Below are positions 45,011 to 54,961 of a stretch of DNA of 64,000 nucleotides, one piece after another. The stretch comes from Armigeres subalbatus (Eukaryota; Arthropoda; Insecta; Diptera; Culicidae), in NCBI RefSeq assembly GCF_024139115.2, contig NC_085141.1, positions 131,687,822-131,751,821 of the forward strand, read 5' to 3'. Positions within the stretch are counted from its first letter, which is position 1; each line of letters opens with the position of its first letter. The position numbers and the translations under genes are program-made. Below the pieces are notes generated by a model. That model saw only the letters and a program-made list of their open reading frames with translations. It was not told where the DNA came from and searched no databases.

Positions 45011-45512
45011 TTAAAGGTATTGTTTAATCCTTCCGATACTCGCAGCCACATGATTTTCATGACCATATACAAAATAGCCACGGTTGAAGCACCTCGGATG
45101 TCCAAGATAAATATTGTCTATCCGGAACAAAGTTAGAACGGTTTTTTGACCGAAGTTGGATTTTTCTCCAGATACAGGCAACTTTTCCACCTTCGGAAGT
45201 AGCGCGCTAGATAATAGAAAGATAATGGATGGAAAGCGGTTTCTGATTTTGTGCCGGTGCAAGTTCCAGACACTTGTCTTCATTCCACATGAGTGTATGT
45301 TGTTGTCCAATCATCATTTCTACCTCGTTCATCTCGTCGACGACTTTAAGGAATACTGCCCTACGTTCCTCCGAAATATCCGTCTGCTCTGTTTGTCCGA
45401 TCGCAGCCAAGTTTTCTTCATTGAAAACAATTCCATTCCGCCTGTAGAGCGGTGTAGTAACCAGATAGTTCAGCCATGCTCTAACGGTACCTTTCTTCAT
45501 GTAGCCGGACAA
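45011..45512 (-). pseudogene. Helitron/PIF1-associated protein fragment (tentative)
   Basis: The minus frame 45512-45207 reads PLYRRNGIVFNEENL, then ISEERRAVFL, EDKCLELAPAQNQKPLSIHY, and a second frame (45310-45011) carries IYLGHPR. The order APA.NQKPLSI...IYLG.PR resembles the region between the N-terminal and helicase domains of insect Helitron/PIF1-type proteins, which act in rolling-circle transposition. I see no helicase Walker motifs and no HUH motif, so it is only a fragment with a frameshift near 45220. The family call rests on memory of motif style. Confidence 0.45.
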
Positions 45513-45529
45513 GTAACTTGATTTGTGTA

Positions 45530-47470
45530 TGAAGTGTTTCTAGATGCACACGTTGATAGCATAGTCGTCATCCATTTTTCGGGGAAGTTCGCCTACTATC
45601 TGGGCCACGTCGACTGGAATGTTGATAATTTTGCCGATAATTGCCAAACTACCTGTTGCATGTTAATGAAAATAGATTAGGAAAATCATATATTTATTTG
45701 ATGTAAAACATTTTTAAGTTAAAATAACTTTCCACAAACCTGCAGTATGCCGCAAACGACAAAACTGCATGAAATTGATCCTGGGAGACACCAGTCTTGT
45801 GGTGAGTGGGTCTAGCGGAGGTAAATTGGACGGAAACTTGGGATATGTAAAGCCATTTGATTGCGACAATGTGGGATCGATCAGGCTCAGGCTTGTTCGA
45901 CACGTAGCACACGCCGAAAATCCTTCCACCGTTTCGAAATAATTTGTCGCCAGTGTAATGCCTCATAACTTTCTTCATGTAAATTATGTCCATTTTTTTC
46001 GAGCCTAATACTCCTTGTTCTGAAACAAGTGTTGCATTTGTGCTGGGAGTGCGTTATAGTTGCCGTGGGGGCAACTATACGCAAAGTCCATGAGTCGGGA
46101 TTTTTATTCGCTTCAATTTAATTCTAATGTCTCCGCTGTTGCGGGGCATAGAACAAACCAGCACCGCGCACGCTGATCCGGTGACGGTGTAGTATTTCGA
46201 CCGGAGCATATTATTTGCTGCGCTGGTCACAGTGGTTGGCAACAGCATATTAAATGTGCAATTCTTTTTGTATGCTAATGCAATGAGAAATTATCGATCG
46301 AAGGAAGCTGCGATTGAAACTGGTCGCAATTGATTTCACAGAAATCAAGAGTGTGTGATTTTTTCATCAAAATTTGACGTTCGGCTGGTGAAATTTTGAA
46401 TCGAAAAGGAAAAAACTGAATCCTTTAGCATCTCCAACGGTATGTAAGCTGCCAAGTACGAGGAGACGATGACATCGTCGATCAATCGTGAAGCACTTCT
46501 GAATTCTGGTTCCCAAAGTTCAAACTAACCACGGACTGGAAAGCAACGATGCGAAGGCCGGACGAGGAAACCATGAAGTAGTCGCAGTCGATTGCCGTTA
46601 GGATATCTGAAGAACAGTTGCAGCAGGAAGAAATGTACTGATGATTAATGGTTTGACAAATTCGGTGAGTTCATTCCAATATACATTAGGGTAGGGCGAT
46701 TTAAATAGTTTTTCTGAGCATTATTTAATTTTTCTAATTTTGTTTCTTGTGTGTGTGTTGGGTGTTAGAAGTTGTGAATCCTCTATTATCTTCTAAGACC
46801 TTGCGTAATCAACATGCAACATATAAGTTTCTGAAATTTTTAACTAAATGCATTGTAATCAAAGGATATATTTTTTTCTCAAAGCATGTTTGACACTGTA
46901 TTTTAATGAATCGTTGCTATAGTGACGTTTCCAGTGATTATTAAGTACACCCAGTTCATAGATCAAACTGATATTCTATATAGTTCGTGCCTTAAAATTA
47001 AAGTCCTCGACAAAACCAAGTAGTTGAGTATACATGCAACAATCAGAATACACGCATGAATTAATGTTCCTCGTATCACTCCTACATAAGCGGTTGCTCT
47101 TATCAGGGTAAGACGGTATAATATGCCCTTCCTGAAGTAACTCCTTGATAACCTTTTACTTTTCAACGCAATTTATGCAAACTTTGTGTTATTTGGTAGT
47201 CCAGGAAGTCGCAAATTCATTGCCCGTTAGTAGTCATATAAAAATATTACAGATAACACGTAATAAAGCTTTTTTGAAAAGTCGTGAAAAAATGAATTTT
47301 AAAAAGTGCTTGAGCAAGATGCCCCACCTCAACCAAAGACGTTTAATAGCCCTTCATTAGTATTTTATCAATCCCATAATAAAAAGGCTACTAATCCTAT
47401 GCGCTTGACATTAACAAAAAAAACAACATAGGTCCATTCAAGCAGGTGTGAATTACATTTCAATATTTTC
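45530..47470. other. Mostly unassigned; one protein-like minus frame at 45694-45993
   Basis: The minus frame 45993-45694 (99 codons) with GDKLFRNGGRIFGVCYVSNK is protein-like in composition but unrecognised; it might belong with the Helitron-like fragment. The rest (46100-47470) has no repeats or domains that I can name, although 46140-46230 is GC-richer. Confidence 0.35.
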
Positions 47471-47487
47471 CATACAATTTGGAAGCA

Positions 47488-48438
47488 GTACCTACACCGG
47501 TTCGGACACTCGGCCTCGCCCGAGTGTCCGGTGTGCGTAGGTTTAGAGGAAACGGCGGAACACGTGTTGTTCGTGTGCCCGCGTTTTCGCACAATGCGCG
47601 ACCACATGCTTGCCACATGTGGTCTGGACACTACCCCGGACAACCTAGTCCGGAGGATGTGTAAAGATGAAGTTGGCTGGAACGCCGTTTTATCGGCTAT
47701 CGTCCAAATCGTCTCGGAGCTACACAGAAGGTGGCGCGTGGACTCGAGGAATGGCTAGTTCAGGCGCAAATAAGAGGTGGTCCAAGGGTTCGGAGTCGGC
47801 TTCATGGGTCATACCGGTGCCCTGTGGTCGAACTCGATCTTTTATCGAACAAGTGGCCGCGTGAAGAACAACATGGTATCGTCGCTTTCGCGGCGTCGGT
47901 CAACCGGGCGGGTTCCGAGCCCGAGGACGGAAAGGGGTCCTCGTCAAGGCTGGGGCAGGCGTAGGCACCGCGTCGGCAAGTCCCTCTGTGTGCTGGCGAA
48001 TAGGCCCTATCGCAGAAAGGTCAATTTGGGGTGCACGCGGCATCATCATTCTTGATACCAGTCGTGCAGAGGGAAGCAGGCGCGAAGTCGACCCTGCCCA
48101 CCTTCCGAGGACATAGGGCGTGGTAAGGCCACATGGAAAGCCGGCAATGCGCTGGCACGATGCCATGGTGTTCTTCTAAAAAAGCGAGTCACGATGTTCG
48201 ATGCTGCAAGGACACGCAGCTAACCTCGAGGGTGCGTCATGCACTGGCCCCCCTTTGAAGCATTACTTTCTGGTTGTACCGAAGGGACGATGGGCTTGGC
48301 GGCAATGGAAACGGTTTAGCGGGTCGGGGATGCAGTCCTGCCTCCCTCATTGGAGGTGGCCCCTAACCCAGCACTTCCTGGTCAACCCAGGATGTCTGTT
48401 GAGCAGATTCCCCCTCCATTGTTTAGGAAGAAAAAAAA
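47488..48438 (+). mobile_element. 5'-truncated R1/LOA-group retrotransposon with perfect 16-bp TSD
   Basis: Perfect 16-bp duplications ATACAATTTGGAAGCA lie at 47472-47487 and 48439-48454. The insert ends in an A-rich tail (48428-48438). It starts inside the C-terminus of ORF2: the frame to 47758 has CPVCVGLEETAEHVLFVCPR, the Cys/His motif that closes ORF2 in R1/LOA/I-type elements, and a stop at 47756. The remaining 680 bp are a GC-rich 3' UTR. Truncation, tail and duplication together are the signature of target-primed integration. The exact TSD suggests a fairly recent event. Confidence 0.93.
47510..47758 (+). pseudogene. C-terminal end of R1/LOA-type ORF2
   Basis: Only the last 75-80 residues of ORF2 survive, including the CPVC...EHVLFVCPRF zinc-binding motif and a helical tail (VSELHRRWRVDSRNG). 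In the parent element this region follows the RT (and RNase H in LOA and I types). There is no promoter or start codon of its own, so it is not a gene. Frames further right on both strands are in the 3' UTR and mean nothing. Confidence 0.85.
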
Positions 48439-48454
48439 ATACAATTTGGAAGCA

Positions 48455-49013
48455 ACTGCTGCAGGCTCGCTGCGCTTGTGTCCAGTTGGTAAGGGCGTAT
48501 CGTCCTGCCTACACGGGGCGTTTTGGCCAGTGAAACATGTTTTCGAAAATCGTTACATTTTTGAAGATGGAAGCAATTTTATATCATATTAACCACTGAG
48601 AAAAGTAATTTTGTTGCCCAACTGAGTGTTCCAGTGAAAGTTTTGCGGACAGTATGCCAGAGTCGCTCCAGAATGTTGAGCAAACAAACATGAAAAGTTA
48701 CATCAAAACTGTAACTTTTTGTATTTTGCAATTATTTTGATTGTGTAATACAAAAATACTTCCACATTCACATAGTATGATGGGTTTACAAATGCTTATA
48801 GGTACCAACTGATTTTGACCCTTAATTAGTTATAGTTTTCTAGAAATCAAAGGGGGGCGTTTTGGCCAGAATGTACATCTTGTCCTGAGGTCAAAGTAGG
48901 TCGCGTTGCTTCAGAAGATAAGTAACTTTACAGATATTTTAGATCCACAGGTAGTTTAGATCCATACAATATTCCCTCCAGATCCTAGCGTGACGCGAAT
49001 CATTTTCCTAGTT
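48455..49013. other. Short direct repeat GGGGCGTTTTGGCCAG; otherwise unassigned
   Basis: GGGGCGTTTTGGCCAG occurs at about 48515 and again at about 48855 in the same orientation, about 340 bp apart. Such a string looks like a transposon end, but an inverted partner is absent. The rest is AT-rich. Confidence 0.4.
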
Positions 49014-49021
49014 GTATACAT

Positions 49022-50220
49022 TAGACCTCTTCATGTTTTTAAAAAGTATCAAAAATTCAACCGGTCAGCCCAGAATCACAATTCTTATGCTAAAATAAAT
49101 CTCCTGTCAAATTTTCAGCTAATTCGGATAAAGTTTCGAGGTGGCTCAAGTCAATTTAGTGTTTTTGGGTTATTTTCAATTTTGGAAAAAATCTAACGAG
49201 AGATATAAACGTCGAAAACTATCGCAACAACCACTATACGGAAACTTTTGGTGTGCTTTACAAGTCTTGTGAACATTGCGATTCGTTCCGTTCACGTTTT
49301 GTCCATGTTAAAGTGATTTTCAAGCTTTTAAGTGCATAAAAATACTGTTTCCCTCAAAAGTCATTGTTCTACAAAAATCTTGAGTTTATGACAAATGATT
49401 GTTAATTTATTATATTATTATTCCTCTTTTTTCCCTGAAAATTTGAGTAATATAATTGTACATGTGTGATTTACCGTTAAATTCTTAAAAATCAGAAGCT
49501 GAACATTTGTCATAAATTTGCACGTTAGGATTTCTTCAAGCAAGTTGTTCGAACAAAACATAAATTAAATCATGATGATATTTGATGCTTACAACAAACG
49601 ACTTCCAAATTTTGTTAATTCCATCATATGTCTGCATGCTTTTAACATTGAGTGCATCGTAGTAACAAGAGAAATGGAAGCTTCTTTGTTTGAACAACTT
49701 GTTTGAAGAAATCTCAGCGTGCAAATTTATGACAAATGTTCAGCTTCTGATTTTTAAGAATTTAACGGTAAATCGCACATGGGCAATTATATTACTCAAA
49801 TTTTCAGGGAAAAAAGAGGAATAATAATATAATAAATTAACAATTATTTGTCATAAACTCAAGAATTTTGTAGAACAACGACTTTTGGGGGAAACAGTAT
49901 TTTTATGCACTTAAAAGCTTGAAAATCACTTTAACATGGACAAAACGTGAACGGAACGAATCGCAATGTTCACAAGACTTGTAAAGCACACCAAAAGCTT
50001 CCGTATAGAGGTTGTTGCGATAGTTTTCGACGTTTATATCTCTTGTTAGATTTTTTCCAAAATTGAAAATATCCCAAAAACACTAAATTGACTTGAGCCA
50101 CCTCGAAATTTTATCCGAATAAGCTAAAAATTTCACAGCAGACTTATTTTAGCATAAGAATTGTGATTCTGGGCTGACCGGTTGAATTTTTGATACTTTT
50201 TGAAAACATGAAGAGGTCTA
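49022..50220. mobile_element. 1.2-kb foldback hAT-type MITE, second full copy, perfect 8-bp TSD
   Basis: Perfect 8-bp duplications GTATACAT flank it at 49014-49021 and 50221-50228. It is 1199 bp versus 1198 bp for the copy at 35369, with the same arms (TAGACCTCTTCATG ... CATGAAGAGGTCTA) and a similar loop. GTATACAT is the reverse complement of the ATGTATAC used by the other full copy. Confidence 0.95.
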
Positions 50221-50228
50221 GTATACAT

Positions 50229-50560
50229 GTTGAGACTTCCTTTCATCTCTATGAAATGCACCGCTTGTGCCACTTCATTTTCTTGGTTGGTAATCCAAGT
50301 TTTGTCTCAAAATTGAGGGCCTGAAGCCAGTAAATATTTGTTGGCCACCGAACAAGGAATGGTTAAAATATCTCTAATAATTGTTTTAGGTGTAGTGTGT
50401 TTTCAGTCTGTTTTTGGTGCATTTTTGGTGTTCCTATCCTCAATGATATTTTTCGGAAAAATATATGCATGTTGATGAAGAGGAGAACTAATCTTGTGTA
50501 GAGGAGTGTGACAATTTTAGTGGAACATATTGGTATATTTTGAATATCATTGAAAGAACA
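50229..50560. other. No recognised feature
   Basis: AT-rich spacer; nothing recognised. Confidence 0.4.
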
Positions 50561-50564
50561 TATT

Positions 50565-50965
50565 CATGCCTGATGGCTCTTTCGGCCAAACGACCATTTC
50601 TATCAAACATCTTTTTCGACCAAATGGTCTATTCTATCTAAAGACATTTTCGATCATACGGTTACTTCGGCAAAACGGCATTTACAGGCATTTCTGCCGA
50701 ATAACCATTTCGAACAAATGTCCTATTCAACCAAACGACTTTTTCGATACAATGACCAGTCGATAAAATGACCGAATATCACTTTCGTCCGAATAACCTT
50801 TTCGGCCAAATGATCAGGCTACCAACGATGGCATTTTCGGGCAAATGACTTTGTCAACCAAACGAACTGTTCTGCCGGCCGGATGTCCTTTTCGACCAAA
50901 TGATTTGTTCAGTCAAATGGCGTACTCGGTCAAACAACCTTCGGCCTCGTGGACTTCGGCGTTCA
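50565..50965. repeat. TTTCGGCCAAATG-type degenerate short repeat
   Basis: Motifs such as TTTCGGCCAAACGACC, TTTTCGACCAAATGGTC and TTTTCGGCCAAATGATC recur every 20-25 bp. They are the same motif type as the right arm of the composite foldback element (14045-14250), but no matching inverted arm is seen nearby, so this may be a solo arm. Confidence 0.65.
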
Positions 50966-50969
50966 AAAA

Positions 50970-51345
50970 TTATATTTTAACGAGAACTTTTTCGGGTTTC
51001 AATGGGAAGTCTTCTGGAAAATCCATCGGTATTTCCACTCGAAGTTTTTCTTCGTTTTTACGGAGAGCTTTTCGAAATTTCATCAGAAAATTCTTTAAAA
51101 ATTTCTAAAAAAAATTTCTTACGAAACAACCTATGGAGTTTCAACGTTATGTTGTAAGGAAATTTTACGAAAACTACACTGATCTTCGGAATATGCTCGG
51201 AAAATTCTGCGGACCTCTACAAATTTGAATCGGCGTGGGAAATAACAAATCAGCGGCGTGACAAATTTTTGACGGCAGCGCGCCGATGCAAAATTGTCGG
51301 CGGCGGCGGCGTGTCAAAAACTGCCGACGGCGGCGCACACCTCTA
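50970..51345. repeat. GGAATTCC-family relative with GC-rich GGCGGCG end
   Basis: 51000-51120 carries degenerate TTTTCTGGAAAATTC/TTTCATCAGAAAATTC motifs and 51240-51345 holds GGCGGCGTG-rich sequence (CAGCGGCGTGACAAATTTTT). The same pairing, GGCGTG-rich next to GGAATT-rich, is seen at 248-460 and 845-1010, so I take it as another, more decayed member of that foldback family. It abuts the broken end of the Jockey element. Confidence 0.5.
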
Positions 51346-52906
51346 CTCCGAGAAGTCGTTGGGAATCAAATTGATGTTGTTAGCATGCTCGTTGACGGCT
51401 GCTTCATGTAGACTGACGATGTTCTGCTCAAGATTGTGTGAGCTGACGAAGTGGCGACCTATTTCAGCGACCTTCTCTGCAGGCGTTATCAAGCGATTCT
51501 TACCCGAGCAGGAGCGACGACCTCGATAACTGAAATTGGTATGATTGAGCCTTGCATAAGAGGTAAAATACCAAAAAATAATACCAAAAACTTATATGCA
51601 GAATACTTGAGGCATACCATGCTTAGGTATTTCAATACCAAACGATTGATAATTGGTTGGGAATAATTGGTTATGCATTTGGTATTGAAATTCAATTTAA
51701 TAACTGAGTTTGTTAGGGCTTAAGTATTGTGCATATTAGTTTCTAGTATTATTCCTTTGGTATTTTACCTCTTATGCAGGGCTAGTTCATAACAGAGTAT
51801 GGTATCAATAACAGAATTAAGTATTATTGAGCTAATTTCTCCTGCTCGGGTAGAGCCATTATTGTCTAGTGGGATCAAAGGTGGAATGGGCCGAGGCTTG
51901 GATTTTAGTATTTCGGTCATTTTCCAGAACGGCTTAGCATAATCTGAGAGAGTGCGGATCTTGATCAAGAAGTCGTTATCTTTGAGGTCCACCGATTGCA
52001 GCGTGCCTTAAGCTCAGCCAGTCCAGTACGCTGAAACTGCCTGCGAGTGACATTCCGCAATCGAATCAAATCTTTGGTGAGTGTATCGATGTTTAAGGAG
52101 TTGCTTACCTGCCGAGCCGTCGGGACATGCTGCTCTCTGGCCACCGAGATTGCCTCTTCGATGGCGCACAGCTGGCGGTCGATACTTTCCGGCGTCTTCG
52201 GACGCAACTCGTAATCGACGGAGTTGTCGACGCACTGCTGGAACCGCTGCCAGTTCACTCGATGGTAGTTTCGCCGTAACTGCTGGTGCCGATTGACCGA
52301 GGAGCCCACTTCCGCCACCACCGGATAGTGATCCGAACTGAGCTCCTGGTAGACGACCGGCTGCGAGACGTGATCATTCATGTTCGTTAAGTATGGGTCG
52401 AGGGTTGCGTGGATACCGGACCGACTCAGCCGAGTGGGTCAATCCGGGCTCAAGATCGTGTAGTGGCCTTCCTCCATATCGTTGCTCCAGATGGTGCCGT
52501 TTCGATTGCCGCTACTGTTGCCCCAGGCTTGATGTTTGGCATTCAAGTCGCCGGCAATGATATACTGGCCTTGCCTCCGCGTCATCTTGACGATGTCCCT
52601 CCGAAGGGCAGTCGATGATCCATCGCCGGTTTTGGCTTGCGTTGGACAGTACGCCGCGATGAGCGCGATTGTGCCGACCAAAGTGGTGACTTCGATACCT
52701 ATGGCCTCGATGACACTGAGCTGGAACCTTGAAAGCAGACGACAGTTCATGTTGTAGCGAAGAGCGATGGCCACACCGCCTCCCCTGGTCGGTCGGTCGA
52801 GTCGCACGATGCGGAAGTCCGGGATGTTGACGTTAACCTCCGGTTTTAGGTGCGTTTCGGTGATGAGCGCCACGTCTATTTCCTTCTCCTCAAGGAAATC
52901 CTTCAC
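51345..52906 (-). pseudogene. Jockey ORF2: endonuclease and linker, truncated
   Basis: The endonuclease begins near 52906 (MKDFLEEKEIDVALITETHL), with RGGGVAIALRYN and GDLNAKHQAWGN as the expected metal-binding blocks, and after a frame change near 52435 the SSDHYPV block (about 52337) completes the active-site set. The linker frame (52381-51965) and its continuation reach DNNGS at the MITE and resume after it with PAEKVAEIGRHF. No RT motif is present. The catalytic residues of the nuclease look conserved, but the protein is split by a frameshift, an insertion and the missing 3' half. Confidence 0.82.
51501..51852. mobile_element. 352-bp TA-targeting MITE inside Jockey ORF2
   Basis: The ends TACCCGAGCAGGAG and CTCCTGCTCGGGTA are perfect inverses over 14 bp, and a second inverted pair (GCATAAGAGGTAAAATACC, complement at about 51758-51776) lies further in. 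Removing the element plus one TA restores GGCTCTAAGAATCGC on the minus strand, which keeps the Jockey frame (NGS then KNR). So the target was TA, as for Tc1/mariner-type elements. Confidence 0.9.
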
Positions 52907-52958
52907 CTAAATTATTTTGCTCTTTAGCGAGCAAGCGCTCCAGTTGATCAGGCCCACC

Positions 52959-54079
52959 CTAGCAGCCATTTTCAATGATAAACATGCCAAGAGTGAATAC
53001 CTGGTCGAAGCGGGTTTTGCAGTCGCGCAGCCGAGTGGCGAGCTGCGCGAAGATCGGCATCAGTTGCTCCGGAGTGTACAGCGGGGCAGATTTTTCCGGT
53101 GGGACGGCTTCGTTCTCCAACTGCCGACGGAACCCAGGAGGAGGGAACGGGGGCCATTCGCTAGTGGATGGTGACGACGATGCAGCTGCCGCTGCCAATC
53201 GCTTGTGCGGCTGTAGCGGTGGAATCACACGACGTGGAGCCGGGATGGCTGGAAAGTTCACCTCGTTGATTACAGGAACACGGTTCTTCTTCGGAATGGT
53301 CCTGGTGGAAGCCTTCTTCCACTTTGGGCAGCCCTTTGTGATGGCCCGATGTTTGTCGCCGCAGTTGGCGCACTTGGGATCAGCCACCTCCATTTTGTTG
53401 GTGCATTGCGTTGACATCGCGGTGTTGGTGCATTGCGTGACATCGCGGTGCACTGGTCGATATCGCTCCCAGTCAACGACGGTGTAATTTTTAACGCCAA
53501 CCAGCTTCAGGTCCTTCCAGGTAGTGGAGCCGTGCTCCAGATTGATAAGCTGGTCGCAATATCTCCTCGCCTTGTCGTGACGAGCGATCTTGTGCACGGC
53601 TACTAGCTTCAGTCCACAACTTTCAAGCTGTGCTTGGAGCTCTTCCTCCTTCATATCGTAGGGTCCTCGCAGCAAGGCCTTAAGCGGCTTTGTGCCGGGG
53701 TGGTCATGAGTGTAGTACTCATACTTGTGGACCTCGAGGAACTCCACGACGGATTGATGATGGTCCTTGTTTGCCGGCATCACTTTCACACCCTCGCTGC
53801 AGAGCCAAAAAGTACATTTCAGCGATCAGTTGGCGAATTTTTGGGCGTAAATCCGGCGGATCGCCCTTCACAAACACGGGCGAGCACTTCTCCTTCCGCT
53901 CCGGTTGCACCTGCGATTGCTGCTTCTTCCTCTTTTTCGGCGGATTGCCGGCGTCATCAAGCGGCAACGACGAGAACACGTTGCTACTGCAAAAGCTGCT
54001 TGGAGGGGTTACCCGTGCCTCCAAAAGCAGTGCGCTTAGGCACTTTTTCAGCGACCGAATCGGTCACCGAGTCTCCCAT
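52959..54079 (-). pseudogene. Jockey ORF1 (gag-like, zinc knuckle), frameshifted
   Basis: A likely start ATG is at 54079 (MGDSVTDSVAEK). The N-terminal third is low-complexity and lysine-rich (PPKKRKKQQ) and reaches DLRPKIRQL before a frame change near 53800. The rest (53789-52959, 276 codons) has the conserved VVEFLEVHKYEYYTH...LLRGPYDM...VAVHKIARHDKA region of Jockey ORF1 proteins and one knuckle CANCGDKHRAITKGC. Some Jockey family knuckles upstream seem lost in a short duplicated stretch (TQCTNTAMSTQCTN). ORF1 proteins bind element RNA and guide it to target chromatin. At least two frameshifts prevent an intact product. Confidence 0.82.
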
Positions 54080-54217
54080 GACGGGTCTGGTAGAAAATAA
54101 CGCCACCGCGACGAAGCGAAAACGTAAACAGCGAGCGAACGAGAAAAAACACTTGGGAAAAAAATGCGCGAGCAAAAAAAACACGTCCGTACGTGCTGCT
54201 GTCTCGAACTGGAATGA

Positions 54218-54629
54218 AGAAGAAGAAGAAGAAAGGCCCTGGTTATATACGAAAGCACTGGCATCGAACGAAAGAAAGGCGGAGCAAGCAAGCCGATGCC
54301 AATTATACGGCTCCCAAAAAGACGGGGCCTCGGACTGCATGCAAACGTATTCTGACCAGCCGAAGTTTCGGAGGGTTCCAAATTCGTCACCAAGTTAGCT
54401 CCTAGTGAATGAACGAGGAAGTAGCTTCACTTAAAACGTCCCTTTTCAGGGCCACAGTCCCACTCAAAGAGAAGAGGAATTTTCGTACCGCGCACGCCGG
54501 AAATTAAAATTTTGAAATGAATTTCCGCTACTGATGCCACTGTCAGCCAATTTATTATTTGCCGCTGGAACACGATAGACGTCATCCATTCTAATACATT
54601 GTTTTGCAACGTCTCCATGCAAAGAGCGC
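54218..54629. other. Flank of the Jockey 5' end; nothing else recognised
   Basis: A (GAA)n run at 54217-54232 and a TATA-like GTATATAACC (minus strand, about 54250-54241) lie just upstream of the presumed Jockey start. They may be chance or may have helped expression. The rest is unremarkable. Confidence 0.35.
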
Positions 54630-54961
54630 ATGGGCTGCTACCGACAAAGAATTTTGCCCATCACCAAGTGATTATGATTTGCATATTTTGCAGATTATTG
54701 TCTCGGCTCAACCTTCTCTCGTGTACAAAGATCATTTTGTTTCCAATGACGCGCCTTTCCAATAATAAACAGCAAGTATAGCGAAATCAGAATCTTGGGA
54801 AAATCTCATTTGACTGCTAACGCAACTCAATGATGTGAGATGTCATCATTGTTTACTTCCCGCACTTTTACTGCTATCTATTCCAACATTCTACTGTCAC
54901 CAAGCGTTTATGATGTGCAATATAAAGAAAATATTTCGGCTCTACCTTCTCTTGTGTACAA
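54630..54961. repeat. Local tandem duplication, about 237-bp period
   Basis: CACCAAGTGATTATGATTTG...CTCGGCTCAACCTTCTCTCG (54661-54720) recurs as CACCAAGCGTTTATGATGTG...TCGGCTCTACCTTCTCTTG at 54898-54955. The second copy is broken off by the foldback element at 54962, and sequence resembling its continuation (AATGCGCCTTTCTAATCATT versus GACGCGCCTTTCCAATAATA) resumes at about 56983. Confidence 0.65.

Larger units (their letters stand above)
51345..54217 (-). mobile_element. Jockey retrotransposon lacking its 3' half, split by a MITE
   Basis: On the minus strand the order is 5' UTR (about 54217-54080), ORF1, then ORF2 endonuclease and linker, breaking off at about 51345 before the RT domain. 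The probable 5' end CATTCCAGTTCGAGAC (complement at 54201-54216) resembles the initiator-containing first bases of Jockey-type elements, so the 5' end may be complete. A copy with a 5' end but no 3' end is not produced by normal target-primed integration and implies a later deletion or rearrangement near 51345. A 352-bp MITE sits at 51501-51852. Confidence 0.8.

Noticed and set aside
47667..48533. Several Arg/Gly-rich frames of 65-110 codons on both strands
   Set aside because: They lie in the GC-rich 3' UTR of the R1/LOA-type insertion, overlap one another and have no domain.
48515..48870. DNA transposon bounded by GGGGCGTTTTGGCCAG
   Set aside because: The two copies are in direct, not inverted, orientation and there is no target duplication, so I list it only as a short direct repeat.
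52975..53487. 170-codon plus-strand frame
   Set aside because: Antisense shadow of the Jockey ORF1 zinc-knuckle region.
53634..54398. 254-codon plus-strand frame
   Set aside because: It is antisense to Jockey ORF1 and its 5' region, which has clear family motifs on the minus strand.
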